Assembly: GCF_000235425.2 (NCBI RefSeq)
Contig: NZ_KI912266.1
Span: 6,926,035-6,990,034, forward strand
Direction: 5' to 3'
DNA: 64,000 nt
DNA from: Pseudofrankia saprophytica
GTDB taxonomy: Bacteria; Actinomycetota; Actinomycetes; Frankiales; Frankiaceae
Numbering within the stretch: the first letter of the stretch is position 1; the number at the start of each line of letters is the position of its first letter. A program made the position numbers and the translations under genes. A model generated the notes under the pieces. It was not told the origin of the DNA. It ran no database searches and saw nothing but the letters and a program-made list of their open reading frames with translations. Positions 1 through 8,063 of this stretch are shown in pieces.

Positions 1-412
1 CCCGACGTGCGGGAAGGTCTACGTCCCGCCGCGCGACTTCTGCCCGATCGACGGGATCCCCCTGGACGAGGGCGACGACCTGGCGCTGCCCGACCGCGGC
101 GTCGTCACCAACTTCACGATCGTCACCCCGGTGAAGTACCCGGGCCAGAAGGAGACCGAGCCGTTCGTAAGGGTCTCGGTGCTGCTCGACGAGGTCGATG
201 CCCTCATGGGCCTGCAGCCCGTCGTCGACGTCTCCAACGAGGAGGTACGGGTGGGAATGCGGGTCGAGGCGGTGTGGGTGCCGATGGCGGAACGCAACTC
301 CGACGAGATCGGCAACCGGGGGTGGGGATCCGCGTCCGGCGCGATCACCGGGTGGCGACCGACCGGCGAGCCTGATCTGCCCGCCGAGCGCTACATCGAC
401 CGGGTCTTCTGA
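1..412 (+). CDS. DUF35 OB-fold domain protein, partial (5' end outside window)
   Basis: The frame is already open at the left edge; the first complete codon is at base 2. The visible part starts in a rubredoxin-like zinc ribbon (TCGKVYVPPRDFCPID) and continues into an OB-fold typical of DUF35 proteins. The position usually holding the fourth zinc cysteine reads Asp (CPID). In actinobacterial acyl-CoA degradation, DUF35 proteins or domains (for example the DUF35 part of ChsH2) bind thiolase-fold partners such as the retro-aldolase Ltp2. The stop overlaps the ATG of the next gene (TGATG, 410-414), so the two are almost certainly translationally coupled. A partner or scaffold role for the two following thiolase-fold proteins is inferred from this order. 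Confidence 0.85.
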   Translation, partial: PTCGKVYVPPRDFCPIDGIPLDEGDDLALPDRGVVTNFTIVTPVKYPGQKETEPFVRVSVLLDEVDALMGLQPVVDVSNEEVRVGMRVEAVWVPMAERNSDEIGNRGWGSASGAITGWRPTGEPDLPAERYIDRVF

Positions 413-1626
413 TGGGCACCGATCTGGGCTCGAACGGAACCAGGGAACCGGTCTTCGGCGAGCCGATCGCCATCGTCGGTTACGCCATCTCGCCGATGAC
501 CGAGTTCGCCGAGGACACCGAGGTGCGGCTCTGCCTGGACGTCGTCACCCGGGCGCTCGCCGCCTCGGGTCTCGGCCGCAAGGAGATCGAGTTCACCTGC
601 TCGGGCAGCGCCGACTACCTGTCCGGCGGCACGTTCACCTTCGTCGCCAATCTCGACGCCGTCGGCGCCTGGCCGCCGATCCGCGAGTCCCACGTCGAGA
701 TGGACGGCGCCTGGGCGCTGCACGAGGCGTGGGTGCGGCTGCTGATCGGCGAGGAGCGCACCGCGCTGGTGTTCGGCTCCGGCAAGTCGTCCACCGGCGA
801 CCTGTCCCGGGTGCTCGCCCTGCAGACCGACCCCTACTACCTCGCGCCGCTGGGAGCCGACCCGCTCTCGCTGGCCGCACTGCAGGCGCGGGCTCTGCTC
901 GACACCGGCCGGGCGACCGAACGCGACCTCGCCACCGTCGCCGCGCGGGCGCGCCGGGCGGCCGCGACCAGCCCCCACGCCCTGCCCGCCTTCGCCGCCG
1001 CCGGCGCCGCCGGCTCGGACGGCGGGAGCGGCGGCGACAGCGAGAGCCTGGACACCCAGGTCGACGCGCTGCTCGCGGCCGACTACGTGCGCTCGCCGCT
1101 GCGCGCGCACGACACCCCGCCGGTGACCGACGGCGCGTGCGCGCTGGTGCTCGCGACCGCCTCCGTGGCCAACCGGCTCGCCGCCGAGAAGGGCATCACC
1201 CCGGTGTGGATCACCGGCCTCGAGCACTTCGTCGAGCCGCACCAGCCGGGCATGCGGGACCTCACCGACTCGGTGTCGACGAGGCGCGCGGCCCAGGCGG
1301 CCGGGCTCGCCGACGGCGGCCCGGTCGAGGTGGCGGAGCTGTCCGCGCTCTACAGCCACGAGGAGATCATCCTGCGGGACGCCCTGGGCCTCCCGGACGA
1401 CTGCGAGATCAACCCGTCGGGCGGGCCGCTGGCCGCGAACCCGACGATGGCCACCGGGCTGGTGCGCGTCGCCGAGGCGGCCAGGGCGATCCACGAGCGC
1501 GGCGTGAGCCGGGCGCTCGCGCACTCCACCTCCGGCCCGTGCCTGCAGCAGAACCTCGTCTGCCTGCTGAGCGGCCAGCCCTTCGGCCAGGAGGCAACCA
1601 CCAGCCAGGAAGGAGGGGCGCGGTGA
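412..1626 (+). CDS. Thiolase-fold (SCP-x/Ltp-like) protein lacking the thiolase catalytic residues
   Basis: A 404-residue thiolase-superfamily protein. The C-terminal half has the family pattern INPSGGPLAANP followed by TMATG. Where true thiolases carry GHPxGATG, the catalytic His is absent (ANP). The region expected to hold the nucleophilic Cys reads VEMDGAWALHEAW, with no cysteine. It is therefore unlikely to do ordinary thiolysis. Related lipid-transfer/Ltp2-type proteins act as acyl-CoA retro-aldolases with DUF35 partners, which fits this order. It overlaps the upstream gene by 1 bp and the next by 4 bp (GTGA at 1623-1626), so the three form one operon. Substrate unknown; a steroid or branched acyl-CoA side chain is a guess. 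Confidence 0.85.
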   Translation: MGTDLGSNGTREPVFGEPIAIVGYAISPMTEFAEDTEVRLCLDVVTRALAASGLGRKEIEFTCSGSADYLSGGTFTFVANLDAVGAWPPIRESHVEMDGAWALHEAWVRLLIGEERTALVFGSGKSSTGDLSRVLALQTDPYYLAPLGADPLSLAALQARALLDTGRATERDLATVAARARRAAATSPHALPAFAAAGAAGSDGGSGGDSESLDTQVDALLAADYVRSPLRAHDTPPVTDGACALVLATASVANRLAAEKGITPVWITGLEHFVEPHQPGMRDLTDSVSTRRAAQAAGLADGGPVEVAELSALYSHEEIILRDALGLPDDCEINPSGGPLAANPTMATGLVRVAEAARAIHERGVSRALAHSTSGPCLQQNLVCLLSGQPFGQEATTSQEGGAR

Positions 1627-2777
1627 GCGGCGAGCCGTGCGCGGTCATCGGGATCGGCCAGACCCATCACAAGAGCAAGCGCCTGGACGTGTCGCTCGCG
1701 GGCCTCGTCCGGGAGGCGGCGGCCCGCGCGCTCGAGGACGCGGGCCTGGACTGGCCCGACATCGACGCCGTCGTCATCGGCAAGGCACCGGACGCGTTCG
1801 AGGGCGTCATGATGCCCGAGCTCTACCTCGCCGACGCGCTCGGCGCCGCGGGCAAGCCCATCCTGCGGGTGCACACCGCCGGCAGTGTCGGCGGCTCGAC
1901 CGCGATCGTCGCCTCGCACCTGATCCACGCGCGGCGCCACCGCCGCGTGCTCGCGGTCGCCTTCGAGAAGCAGTCGGAGGGCAACGCCCAGTGGGGCCTG
2001 GCCGGCGGGAAGTCCGGCGGCATGGGAGCGGGCGGCATCTTCGCGCCGTGGATCCGCTCCTACATCCGCCACTCCGGCGCTCCCGAGCACATCGGCTGGC
2101 AGGTGGCGGTCAAGGACCGGCTCAACGCGCTGAAGAACCCGTACGCCCACCTGAAGATCGCCGACATCTCGATCGAGAAGGTCCGCGACTCCTTCATGCT
2201 CTGGGACCCGCTGCATTTCCTGGAGTCCTGCCCGAGCTCGGACGGCGCCTGCGCGATCGTGCTGACCGACGAGGCCGGCGGCCGGGACGCGGCCGCCGCG
2301 GGCCGCTCCCCCGCCTGGGTCGCCGCGACGGCGATGCGCAGCGAGCCGACGTCGTTCCCCGGCCGCGACCCGGTGCGCCCGCGGGCGGGCGTCGACTGTG
2401 CCCATGACCTGTACCGGGCGGCCGGCATCACCAACCCGCTCGCCGACATCGACGTCGCCGAGCTGTACGTGCCGTTCAGCTGGTACGAGCCGATGTGGCT
2501 GGAGGGCCACGACATCACCGGCCCGGGCGGCGGCTGGAAGCTCGTCGAGAGCGGCGAGACCGAGATCGGCGGCTCGTTCCCGGTGAACCCGTCCGGCGGC
2601 GTGCTCTCGTCCAACCCGATCGGTGCCTCCGGCATGCTGCGCTTCGCCGAGGCGGCCCTGCAGGTCCGCGGCCGGGCCGGCGAGCACCAGGTCGAGGGCG
2701 CCCGCACCGCCCTCGGCCACGCCTATGGCGGCGGTGCCCAGTACTTCGCCATGTGGATCGTGAAATCCTCGCTGTGA
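1623..2777 (+). CDS. Second thiolase-fold (SCP-x/Ltp-like) protein
   Basis: Read from the GTG at 1623, which overlaps the previous stop; 384 residues. It starts like SCP-x thiolases (CAVIGIGQTHH) and has the NPSGGVLSSNPIGASG loop, again with SNP instead of GHP. The nucleophile region reads HTAGSVGGSTA rather than CaSG. The C-terminal GHAYGGGAQ loop is the family's glycine-rich end. Like its partner it lacks the Cys/His pair of degradative thiolases, so a heteromeric DUF35/Ltp-type lyase or carrier complex is more likely than beta-ketothiolase activity. Longer frame-compatible sequence upstream of 1623 is antisense-like filler overlapping the previous gene and was not used. Confidence 0.85.
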   Translation: MSGEPCAVIGIGQTHHKSKRLDVSLAGLVREAAARALEDAGLDWPDIDAVVIGKAPDAFEGVMMPELYLADALGAAGKPILRVHTAGSVGGSTAIVASHLIHARRHRRVLAVAFEKQSEGNAQWGLAGGKSGGMGAGGIFAPWIRSYIRHSGAPEHIGWQVAVKDRLNALKNPYAHLKIADISIEKVRDSFMLWDPLHFLESCPSSDGACAIVLTDEAGGRDAAAAGRSPAWVAATAMRSEPTSFPGRDPVRPRAGVDCAHDLYRAAGITNPLADIDVAELYVPFSWYEPMWLEGHDITGPGGGWKLVESGETEIGGSFPVNPSGGVLSSNPIGASGMLRFAEAALQVRGRAGEHQVEGARTALGHAYGGGAQYFAMWIVKSSL

Positions 2778-2831
2778 GCCGGGCGGCCACGGGCCCCGCC
2801 TAGCAGCGGTTGCGATCGAAGGAGATCACCG

Positions 2832-3758
2832 GTGCCGTTACCCGACGAGTTTCACGCGCTGGCTCGGAAGGTCAACAACTGGGGCCGGTGGGGGCCGGAG
2901 GACGAGCGGGGAACGCTGAACCTGCTCACCGACGAGGCGATGCGCCGCGGCGTCGCGTCGGTGCGGTCGGGCAGGCGCTTCCCGCTCGCGATCCCGCTGT
3001 CCCAGAACGGCCCGCAGGTGGGGTTCATCCCGGGGCGGATCAACCCGATCCGCACCATGATCTCCCTGAACGAGCCGCTGACCGGCGACCCCGCCCAGGT
3101 GTGCTTCTCCGACGACATCTTCGTGATGGGGGCGCAGGCCGCGACCCACTGGGACGCGCTCGCGCACGCCTCGTACGACGGCCGGATCTACAACGGCTTC
3201 GGGTCGGCCAGCGTCACCGCGGCGGGCGCCGCCCGCTGCGGCATCGACAAGGCCGGCCCGGTCGCCGGGCGCGGGGTGCTGCTCGACGTCGCCCGGGCCA
3301 AAGGCGTCGAACGGCTCGACGGCGGCTACGCCATCACCGGCGACGACCTGGACGCCGCCGCCGACCTCGCCGGCGTCACCGTCGAGCCGGGCGACATCGT
3401 GCTGGTCCGCACCGGCCAGATGCGGCTCCTGCACGCCGGCGACAGGATGGGCTACCTCTACCCGGTCGCCGGGCTGTCGCTGCGCTCGGTGGAGTGGATG
3501 CGCGGGCACGACGTCGCTGCCGCGGCCACCGACACGATCGTCTTCGAGGTCTACCCCTGCGAGCTTCCGGACGTCGAGCTACCCGTCCACCTGCTGCACC
3601 TGGTGGAGATGGGCCTGACCCAGGGCCAGAACTTCGACCTGGAGGCCCTCGCCGCCGACTGCGCCGACGACGGCGCCTACACCTTCCTGCTGGCGGCGAC
3701 CCCGGAGCCACTCACCGGCGGCCTGGGCGGCCCGGTGGCTCCCATTGCCATCAGGTAA
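2832..3758 (+). CDS. Cyclase-family metal-dependent hydrolase
   Basis: A 308-residue protein of the cyclase family (PF04199; kynurenine formamidase and polyketide cyclase relatives). It carries the metal-binding signature as THWDALAHASYDG, matching the HxGTHxDxPxH pattern in its second half. The start is a GTG at 2832 with a clear ribosome-binding site (GAAGGAGAT) just upstream. It follows the thiolase-fold genes by 54 bp on the same strand and may be in the same operon, where it could hydrolyse a ring or amide intermediate; this is inference from context. A short GC hairpin (3766-3780) follows the stop and could be a weak terminator. Confidence 0.85.
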   Translation: MPLPDEFHALARKVNNWGRWGPEDERGTLNLLTDEAMRRGVASVRSGRRFPLAIPLSQNGPQVGFIPGRINPIRTMISLNEPLTGDPAQVCFSDDIFVMGAQAATHWDALAHASYDGRIYNGFGSASVTAAGAARCGIDKAGPVAGRGVLLDVARAKGVERLDGGYAITGDDLDAAADLAGVTVEPGDIVLVRTGQMRLLHAGDRMGYLYPVAGLSLRSVEWMRGHDVAAAATDTIVFEVYPCELPDVELPVHLLHLVEMGLTQGQNFDLEALAADCADDGAYTFLLAATPEPLTGGLGGPVAPIAIR

Positions 3759-3877
3759 CCCCTGAGGCGCGCCACGCGCCGCGGCAACAGGCACGGCCCG
3801 GGAGAGCGAGTCCCCTGCCGCGCTCGGCGTCTCCGGTGTGGCGTCGCGGTTGCGGGTTTCGCGGCCCTGGCCGTCCC

Positions 3878-3883
3878 TATTCT
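3878..3883 (+). promoter_or_regulatory. Candidate -10 element (TATTCT), leaderless LuxR-family gene
   Basis: TATTCT ends 6 nt before the GTG start at 3890 and no ribosome-binding site lies between, so the transcript would begin at or next to the start codon. No convincing -35 at 17 bp is visible. Confidence 0.4.
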
Positions 3884-3889
3884 GGCGTC

Positions 3890-6800
3890 GTGGGACGCCC
3901 GCGGTTCTGCCTATCGCTGGTCGGCCGGGACGCCGAGGTGCGTCAGCTGCGCGCGGCGCTGGCGGCGGCTCGCGGCGGGGCAGGGCGGGCGGTCGCGGTG
4001 GTCGGGCCGGCCGGGAGCGGCAAGTCCCGGCTGGTACGCGACGTGCTGGCCGAGGACGCCCGCGGCGCACGGGTCCTCACCGGCCGCTGCGTCGACCGGG
4101 AGGAACGGGCGAGCCTGCGCCCGCTGGTCGAGGTCCTGCTCGCGGTCACCCGCGCCGGGCCGTGGCCGGCGGACGCCGGGCTCGCGCCGTTCGTGCCGGT
4201 GCTCGAGCACCTGCTCGCCCAGCCGACGGTCTCCGCGCTCGGTTCACCCGGCGAGAACGCGGCCGTGCTGGTGGGCGAGGGCCTGCTGCGGCTGCTGCGC
4301 GGACTCGCCGAACACCCGGCGGGCCCGGCGGGCAGGCCCGCCCCCGACGACCCGCCGGCGCCGGCGGGCTACACGGTGCTGGTCGTCGAGGACGTGCAGT
4401 GGGCGGACACGGAGACGCTGACCGTCCTCGACTACCTCAGCGACCATCTCGCCGACCAGCCCGTCCTGGTCGTGCTGACACAGCGGTCGGAGGTCACGGG
4501 CCCGGGCGCCGGGCTGCTGGACGCGATGCGCCAGCGGCGCGCCCTCGACGTGCTGGAGCTCGGCGAGCTCGGCCCGGCCGAGGTCCACGCGATCGCGGCC
4601 GACTGCCTGGGCGGCCAGCCGCCTCCGCCGGGATGCGACCGGCTCCTCGCCAGAGCCCAGGGCCTGCCGTTCCTCATCGAGGAGATCCTGGTCGCCGCCT
4701 ACGAAGACGGGCTGCTGCGTGAGACGGCGGACGGCTGGGCGCTCACGGACGCGGACGCGAGCGTGCTGCCCGCCGGCTACACCCGGGCGGTCGAACGACG
4801 GCTCGCCGCCCTGGGCCCGTCCGTCTCGACACTGGTGCGCGCCGCGGCCCTCTTCGGGCAGCTCAGCGACTGGCCGCTGGTGGTCGCCGCCGCCGGGGCC
4901 GACCAGGACGCCGGGCTGCGCGCGCTGCGGGCGGCGGCGAACGCCGGGCTGATCGTCTTCCGGCACGATCCACCGGGCGTCGCCTTCCGGCACGACCTGG
5001 TCCGGGAGTCGGTGCTGGCCACGTGCCCACCCGGCGAGGCCACGCGGCTCGCGCGGGCGGCGCTCGCGGCGCTCCAGGCGGCGCGCCCGCGGCCGGCGGG
5101 CCGCTGGCTGGAGACCGCTGTGGCGCTCAGCCTGCGCGCCGGCGAACAGGCGGGCGCGGCGCGGATGACGGTCCAGCTGGGCCGTGACGCTCTCGCGGAC
5201 GGCGGAACGGCGAGCGCCCGGGAGGCGGGGCTGCGCGCGATCGCGTGGACCGACGACTCCGACGTCCGGGTCGAGGCCGCCGGCCTGCTGTTCGACGTTG
5301 CCCAGCGGGTCGGTGACGTCGGTCTGGCCGAGACGGCCGCGGCTGGCCTGGCCGGCGCCGAGGTCGAGGCAGGGATCCGCGGCGGAGGCCGAACGGCGGT
5401 GCTGGCCCACCTCGGGGTCGCCGCCGCGGCCGTCGCCGCCACCGACTGGCGAGCGGCGACGTCCCGGCTCGCCGCGGCGGCTCTCCTGCTGGCCCCCGCC
5501 GCCCTCGACATGCCGGACGACGCCGCTACGGACGACGCCGCCCTCGACCAGCCGGCGGTCGTGAGGTCGGCGCACGAGGCCAGCCGTTACCACGCCCTGC
5601 GCGCGGAACTCGCCGCTGCGCGCGGCGACGAGGATGGTGCCCGCCGGCACGCCGCGGAGGCGGTGCGGCTGGCGGACGCCGGCGGCAGCCCCGTCGCGGT
5701 ATGCCAGGCGCTGCGGATGCTTGGCCGGCTGACGCGCAGGTCCGATCTGGACGGGTCGGTGGCCGCCTTCACCGAGGCGTTGCGGATCGCCCGGGCGCAC
5801 GGTCTCGTCGACGACGAACTGCGCTGCCTGTCCGAGCTCGGCATCGTCGACATGCTGCGGCGCGGGGACGTCGACGGCCTGCTCGCCGCCCGTGAGCGGG
5901 CGGCCGCGTTGGGCGCGCTCGCCACCGCGGCGCTCGTCGACCTGCAGATCGCCGGAGCGGCGGCGCTGTGCTTCGACCCGGCGACGGCTCTGGAAGCCGG
6001 GCGGCGTTGCCTGGACGTCGCGCGGCACTATCCTCTGCCGTCGGTCGTGCCGATGGCGCTCGTGCAGGTCGCCACCGCGCACGTCGTCGCGGGGCGGGCG
6101 CGGGACGGCGAGGCGGCGCTGCGCGAGGCGTTCGGGCTGGCGCCCGACGAGCCCGACGTCGCCGCGTCCGGCTGGGGCCATGCCCGCCTGCTGGGCGCGC
6201 TGCTGCGGGACGACCGGGCCGCGGCGCTGGACGCGGCCGACAGGGCCGTCGCCGCGAGCCGGCTCGCGGGCCGCACCATCCCCGGCCTGTTCTGGGCGCC
6301 GTGGGCCCTGCTGCACCTGGCGCCGGGCAGGGCGCGGGAAGGCGGCCGGGTGGCGAGCCGCCGCCGGGCGGACGAGGCGCGGGTCGCGGCAGTCGTCGGC
6401 GCGGCGGACGCGAGCGGGATACCGGCGAACCTGGCCCTGCGGCGTCTCCCCCAGGCCGTGCTCGCCGCGGCGCGGGGCGATGTGGGCACCGCGGACGAGC
6501 TGGTGGCCGAGGCGGACGACGCGATGCGCGCGCTCGGGAGGTTCGAGGGCTGGTACCAGCTCTGCCGCTGGCTCACCGCCGAGGCGGCGCTCGCCGGCGG
6601 CTGGGGCGATCCGGCGAGCTGGCTGCGCGGCGCGCTGGGGTTTTTCGAGGACGGCGGGCACACCCCGGTCGCCGCCGCCTGCCGCGGCCTGCTGAGCCAG
6701 GCCGGAGCCGCGGTGCCTCGCGGCGGACGGCGTCTGGCCGCGCTGCCTTCCGCGCTGCGGGCGGCCGGCGTCACGAGCCGGGAGGCGGAGGTCCTTCGCC

Positions 6801-6958
6801 TCGTCGCGGGCGGCCTGTCCAACCGCCAGGTCGCCGCCGTCCTCGTCCTGTCACCACGCACCGTCGAGAAGCACGTCGAGCGGCTGCTCGCCAAGACCGG
6901 CGCGGCCAGCCGCACCGGGCTGGTCGCCTGGGCCAACACCCACCACGTCGTGGGGTAG
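3890..6958 (+). CDS. Large ATP-binding LuxR-family (LAL) transcriptional regulator
   Basis: A 1022-residue protein from the GTG at 3890. An N-terminal AAA/STAND ATPase carries Walker A (GPAGSGKSR, near residue 40) and Walker B (VLVVEDVQWAD, about residue 170). A long alanine-rich helical region of TPR type follows. The C-terminus is a LuxR helix-turn-helix (TSREAEVLRLVAGGLSNRQV, then SPRTVEKHVERLL). This is the usual LAL-regulator layout and size. Such proteins activate neighbouring catabolic or secondary-metabolism genes after binding an inducer and ATP. The target is not evident; the upstream acyl-CoA operon and the downstream hydrolase are candidates. Open sequence upstream of 3890 in this frame overlaps the hydrolase gene and is not coding. 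Confidence 0.92.
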   Translation: MGRPRFCLSLVGRDAEVRQLRAALAAARGGAGRAVAVVGPAGSGKSRLVRDVLAEDARGARVLTGRCVDREERASLRPLVEVLLAVTRAGPWPADAGLAPFVPVLEHLLAQPTVSALGSPGENAAVLVGEGLLRLLRGLAEHPAGPAGRPAPDDPPAPAGYTVLVVEDVQWADTETLTVLDYLSDHLADQPVLVVLTQRSEVTGPGAGLLDAMRQRRALDVLELGELGPAEVHAIAADCLGGQPPPPGCDRLLARAQGLPFLIEEILVAAYEDGLLRETADGWALTDADASVLPAGYTRAVERRLAALGPSVSTLVRAAALFGQLSDWPLVVAAAGADQDAGLRALRAAANAGLIVFRHDPPGVAFRHDLVRESVLATCPPGEATRLARAALAALQAARPRPAGRWLETAVALSLRAGEQAGAARMTVQLGRDALADGGTASAREAGLRAIAWTDDSDVRVEAAGLLFDVAQRVGDVGLAETAAAGLAGAEVEAGIRGGGRTAVLAHLGVAAAAVAATDWRAATSRLAAAALLLAPAALDMPDDAATDDAALDQPAVVRSAHEASRYHALRAELAAARGDEDGARRHAAEAVRLADAGGSPVAVCQALRMLGRLTRRSDLDGSVAAFTEALRIARAHGLVDDELRCLSELGIVDMLRRGDVDGLLAARERAAALGALATAALVDLQIAGAAALCFDPATALEAGRRCLDVARHYPLPSVVPMALVQVATAHVVAGRARDGEAALREAFGLAPDEPDVAASGWGHARLLGALLRDDRAAALDAADRAVAASRLAGRTIPGLFWAPWALLHLAPGRAREGGRVASRRRADEARVAAVVGAADASGIPANLALRRLPQAVLAAARGDVGTADELVAEADDAMRALGRFEGWYQLCRWLTAEAALAGGWGDPASWLRGALGFFEDGGHTPVAAACRGLLSQAGAAVPRGGRRLAALPSALRAAGVTSREAEVLRLVAGGLSNRQVAAVLVLSPRTVEKHVERLLAKTGAASRTGLVAWANTHHVVG

Positions 6959-7143
6959 GGCGGCACGCGGGCGAGGCGGCGCGACCAGGCGGCGCGTCGG
7001 CACCGGTGAAGCAGGCCCGGGTCGCGGGCGCTACGTACCGGACCGTCCAGGGCGGTGGCGCTGCGGGCGCTGAGTACGTGGTCGGCCGCCGGAAAGATAC
7101 GTGATCTCACCGCTGTGGTGGACCAGCGCCGGCGGCGACAGTC

Positions 7144-7983
7144 ATGGCCATGACGAACATGCCTCCCGCTGCTGATCGGACCGTCGACCATGACGACCTC
7201 GGCGTCGACGCCGGACCGGGCGAGCCGGCCCTGCTCTACCTGAGTGGTCTGGGCTCCCCCCGCTCGATGTGGCGCCCCCTGGCCGGGACGACCGCCTTCT
7301 GGCGGCGCAGCGTCGCCGTCGACTGGCGCCGCCATGGGACGAACCCGCCCGGGCCCCACGACTACGAGTGGGACGACCTGTTGGCCGACGCCGTCGGTGT
7401 CGTCGACGCGCTGGGCGTCGGGACGTTCGTCCCGGTGGCGAACGCGCATGCCGGCTGGGTCGCGCTCGAGCTCGCCCGCCGGTTCCCCGACAGGGTGCCA
7501 GGCGTCGTGCTCGTCGACTGGATGGTGCTCGGCCCGCCGGCGCCGTTCCTCGGTGGTCTCGCGGCGATGCGCGACCCGGCCCGGTGGGAGGCCGCCGTCG
7601 CGGCGCTCACCGCGTCGTGGGTTCACGGCCACGAGGACGTCCCTGGGCTGGTGGACCTCGTCGAGGGAATGCGGGCGAACGGTTTCTCGACGTGGTCGCG
7701 CGCCGGGGAGCTGATCAGCGGCGCGTTCGCGCGCCACGGGAGCCCGCTCGCCGCCTTCGGCCGGCTGCACCCACCGGTGCCGACGCTGCACCTGTACGGC
7801 GACCCCGCCGACGAAGGCTATCTCGTCGCCCAGCAGGTCTATGCCCAGAGCAACCCGTGGTTCCACGTTCGCCGGCTCGAGGGGGCACGCAGCCACTTCC
7901 CGATGCTCGAAGCCCCGGGCGAGATCGCCGCCAGCGTCGAGGACTTCATCAGGACGTGCGTCCTGGCGCCCGCCGCGGGCTGA
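7144..7983 (+). CDS. Alpha/beta-hydrolase resembling cofactor-free 2,4-dioxygenases (HOD-like)
   Basis: A 279-residue alpha/beta-hydrolase. Its order of motifs resembles 1H-3-hydroxy-4-oxoquinaldine 2,4-dioxygenase (HOD): VAN-AHAGW at the nucleophile elbow, VLVDWMV, a DPARWEA helix, NPWF, and SHFP near the end. HOD has HSHGG at the elbow; here the aligned residues are Asn100-Ala101-His102, so the Ser nucleophile is replaced by Ala. His251 and Asp125 remain, the dyad that HOD uses as general base for oxygenolytic ring cleavage. A serine hydrolase function is therefore excluded on sequence. Either cofactor-free ring cleavage of a quinolone-type substrate or an inactive/other role is possible. 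The ribosome-binding site is weak. It is convergent with the phn-type operon. Confidence 0.8.
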   Translation: MAMTNMPPAADRTVDHDDLGVDAGPGEPALLYLSGLGSPRSMWRPLAGTTAFWRRSVAVDWRRHGTNPPGPHDYEWDDLLADAVGVVDALGVGTFVPVANAHAGWVALELARRFPDRVPGVVLVDWMVLGPPAPFLGGLAAMRDPARWEAAVAALTASWVHGHEDVPGLVDLVEGMRANGFSTWSRAGELISGAFARHGSPLAAFGRLHPPVPTLHLYGDPADEGYLVAQQVYAQSNPWFHVRRLEGARSHFPMLEAPGEIAASVEDFIRTCVLAPAAG

Positions 7984-8005
7984 CCGGCCGGGTCGCACCC
8001 TGGGC

Positions 8006-8063
8006 GACGAGCGCGGCCTCCCGTCAGCAGGTGGAGAGAATCCGCGCCTGGGCCGCGCTCGTC
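8006..8063. terminator. Inverted repeat between convergent genes
   Basis: Perfect 13-bp arms (GACGAGCGCGGCC at 8006-8018 and its complement at 8051-8063) flank a 32-nt loop. It lies between the HOD-like gene and the convergent permease gene and overlaps the permease stop codon, so it could end transcripts from both sides. There is no U-tract, which is common for actinobacterial hairpins. Confidence 0.5.

Noticed and set aside
198-1622. Open frame upstream of the second thiolase-fold gene, in phase with it
   Set aside because: It is Arg/Pro-rich sequence in another frame of the DUF35 and first thiolase-fold genes, with no family features; the GTG at 1623 is the proper start.
3766-3780. GGCGCG-cca-CGCGCC hairpin as a terminator of the cyclase-family gene
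   Set aside because: Only a 6-bp all-GC stem, common by chance at this composition; mentioned but not listed as a feature.
4244-6661. Long minus-strand open frame of about 800 codons inside the LuxR-family gene
   Set aside because: Antisense artefact of high GC: Arg/Gly-rich, no domains, fully covered by a well-supported gene.
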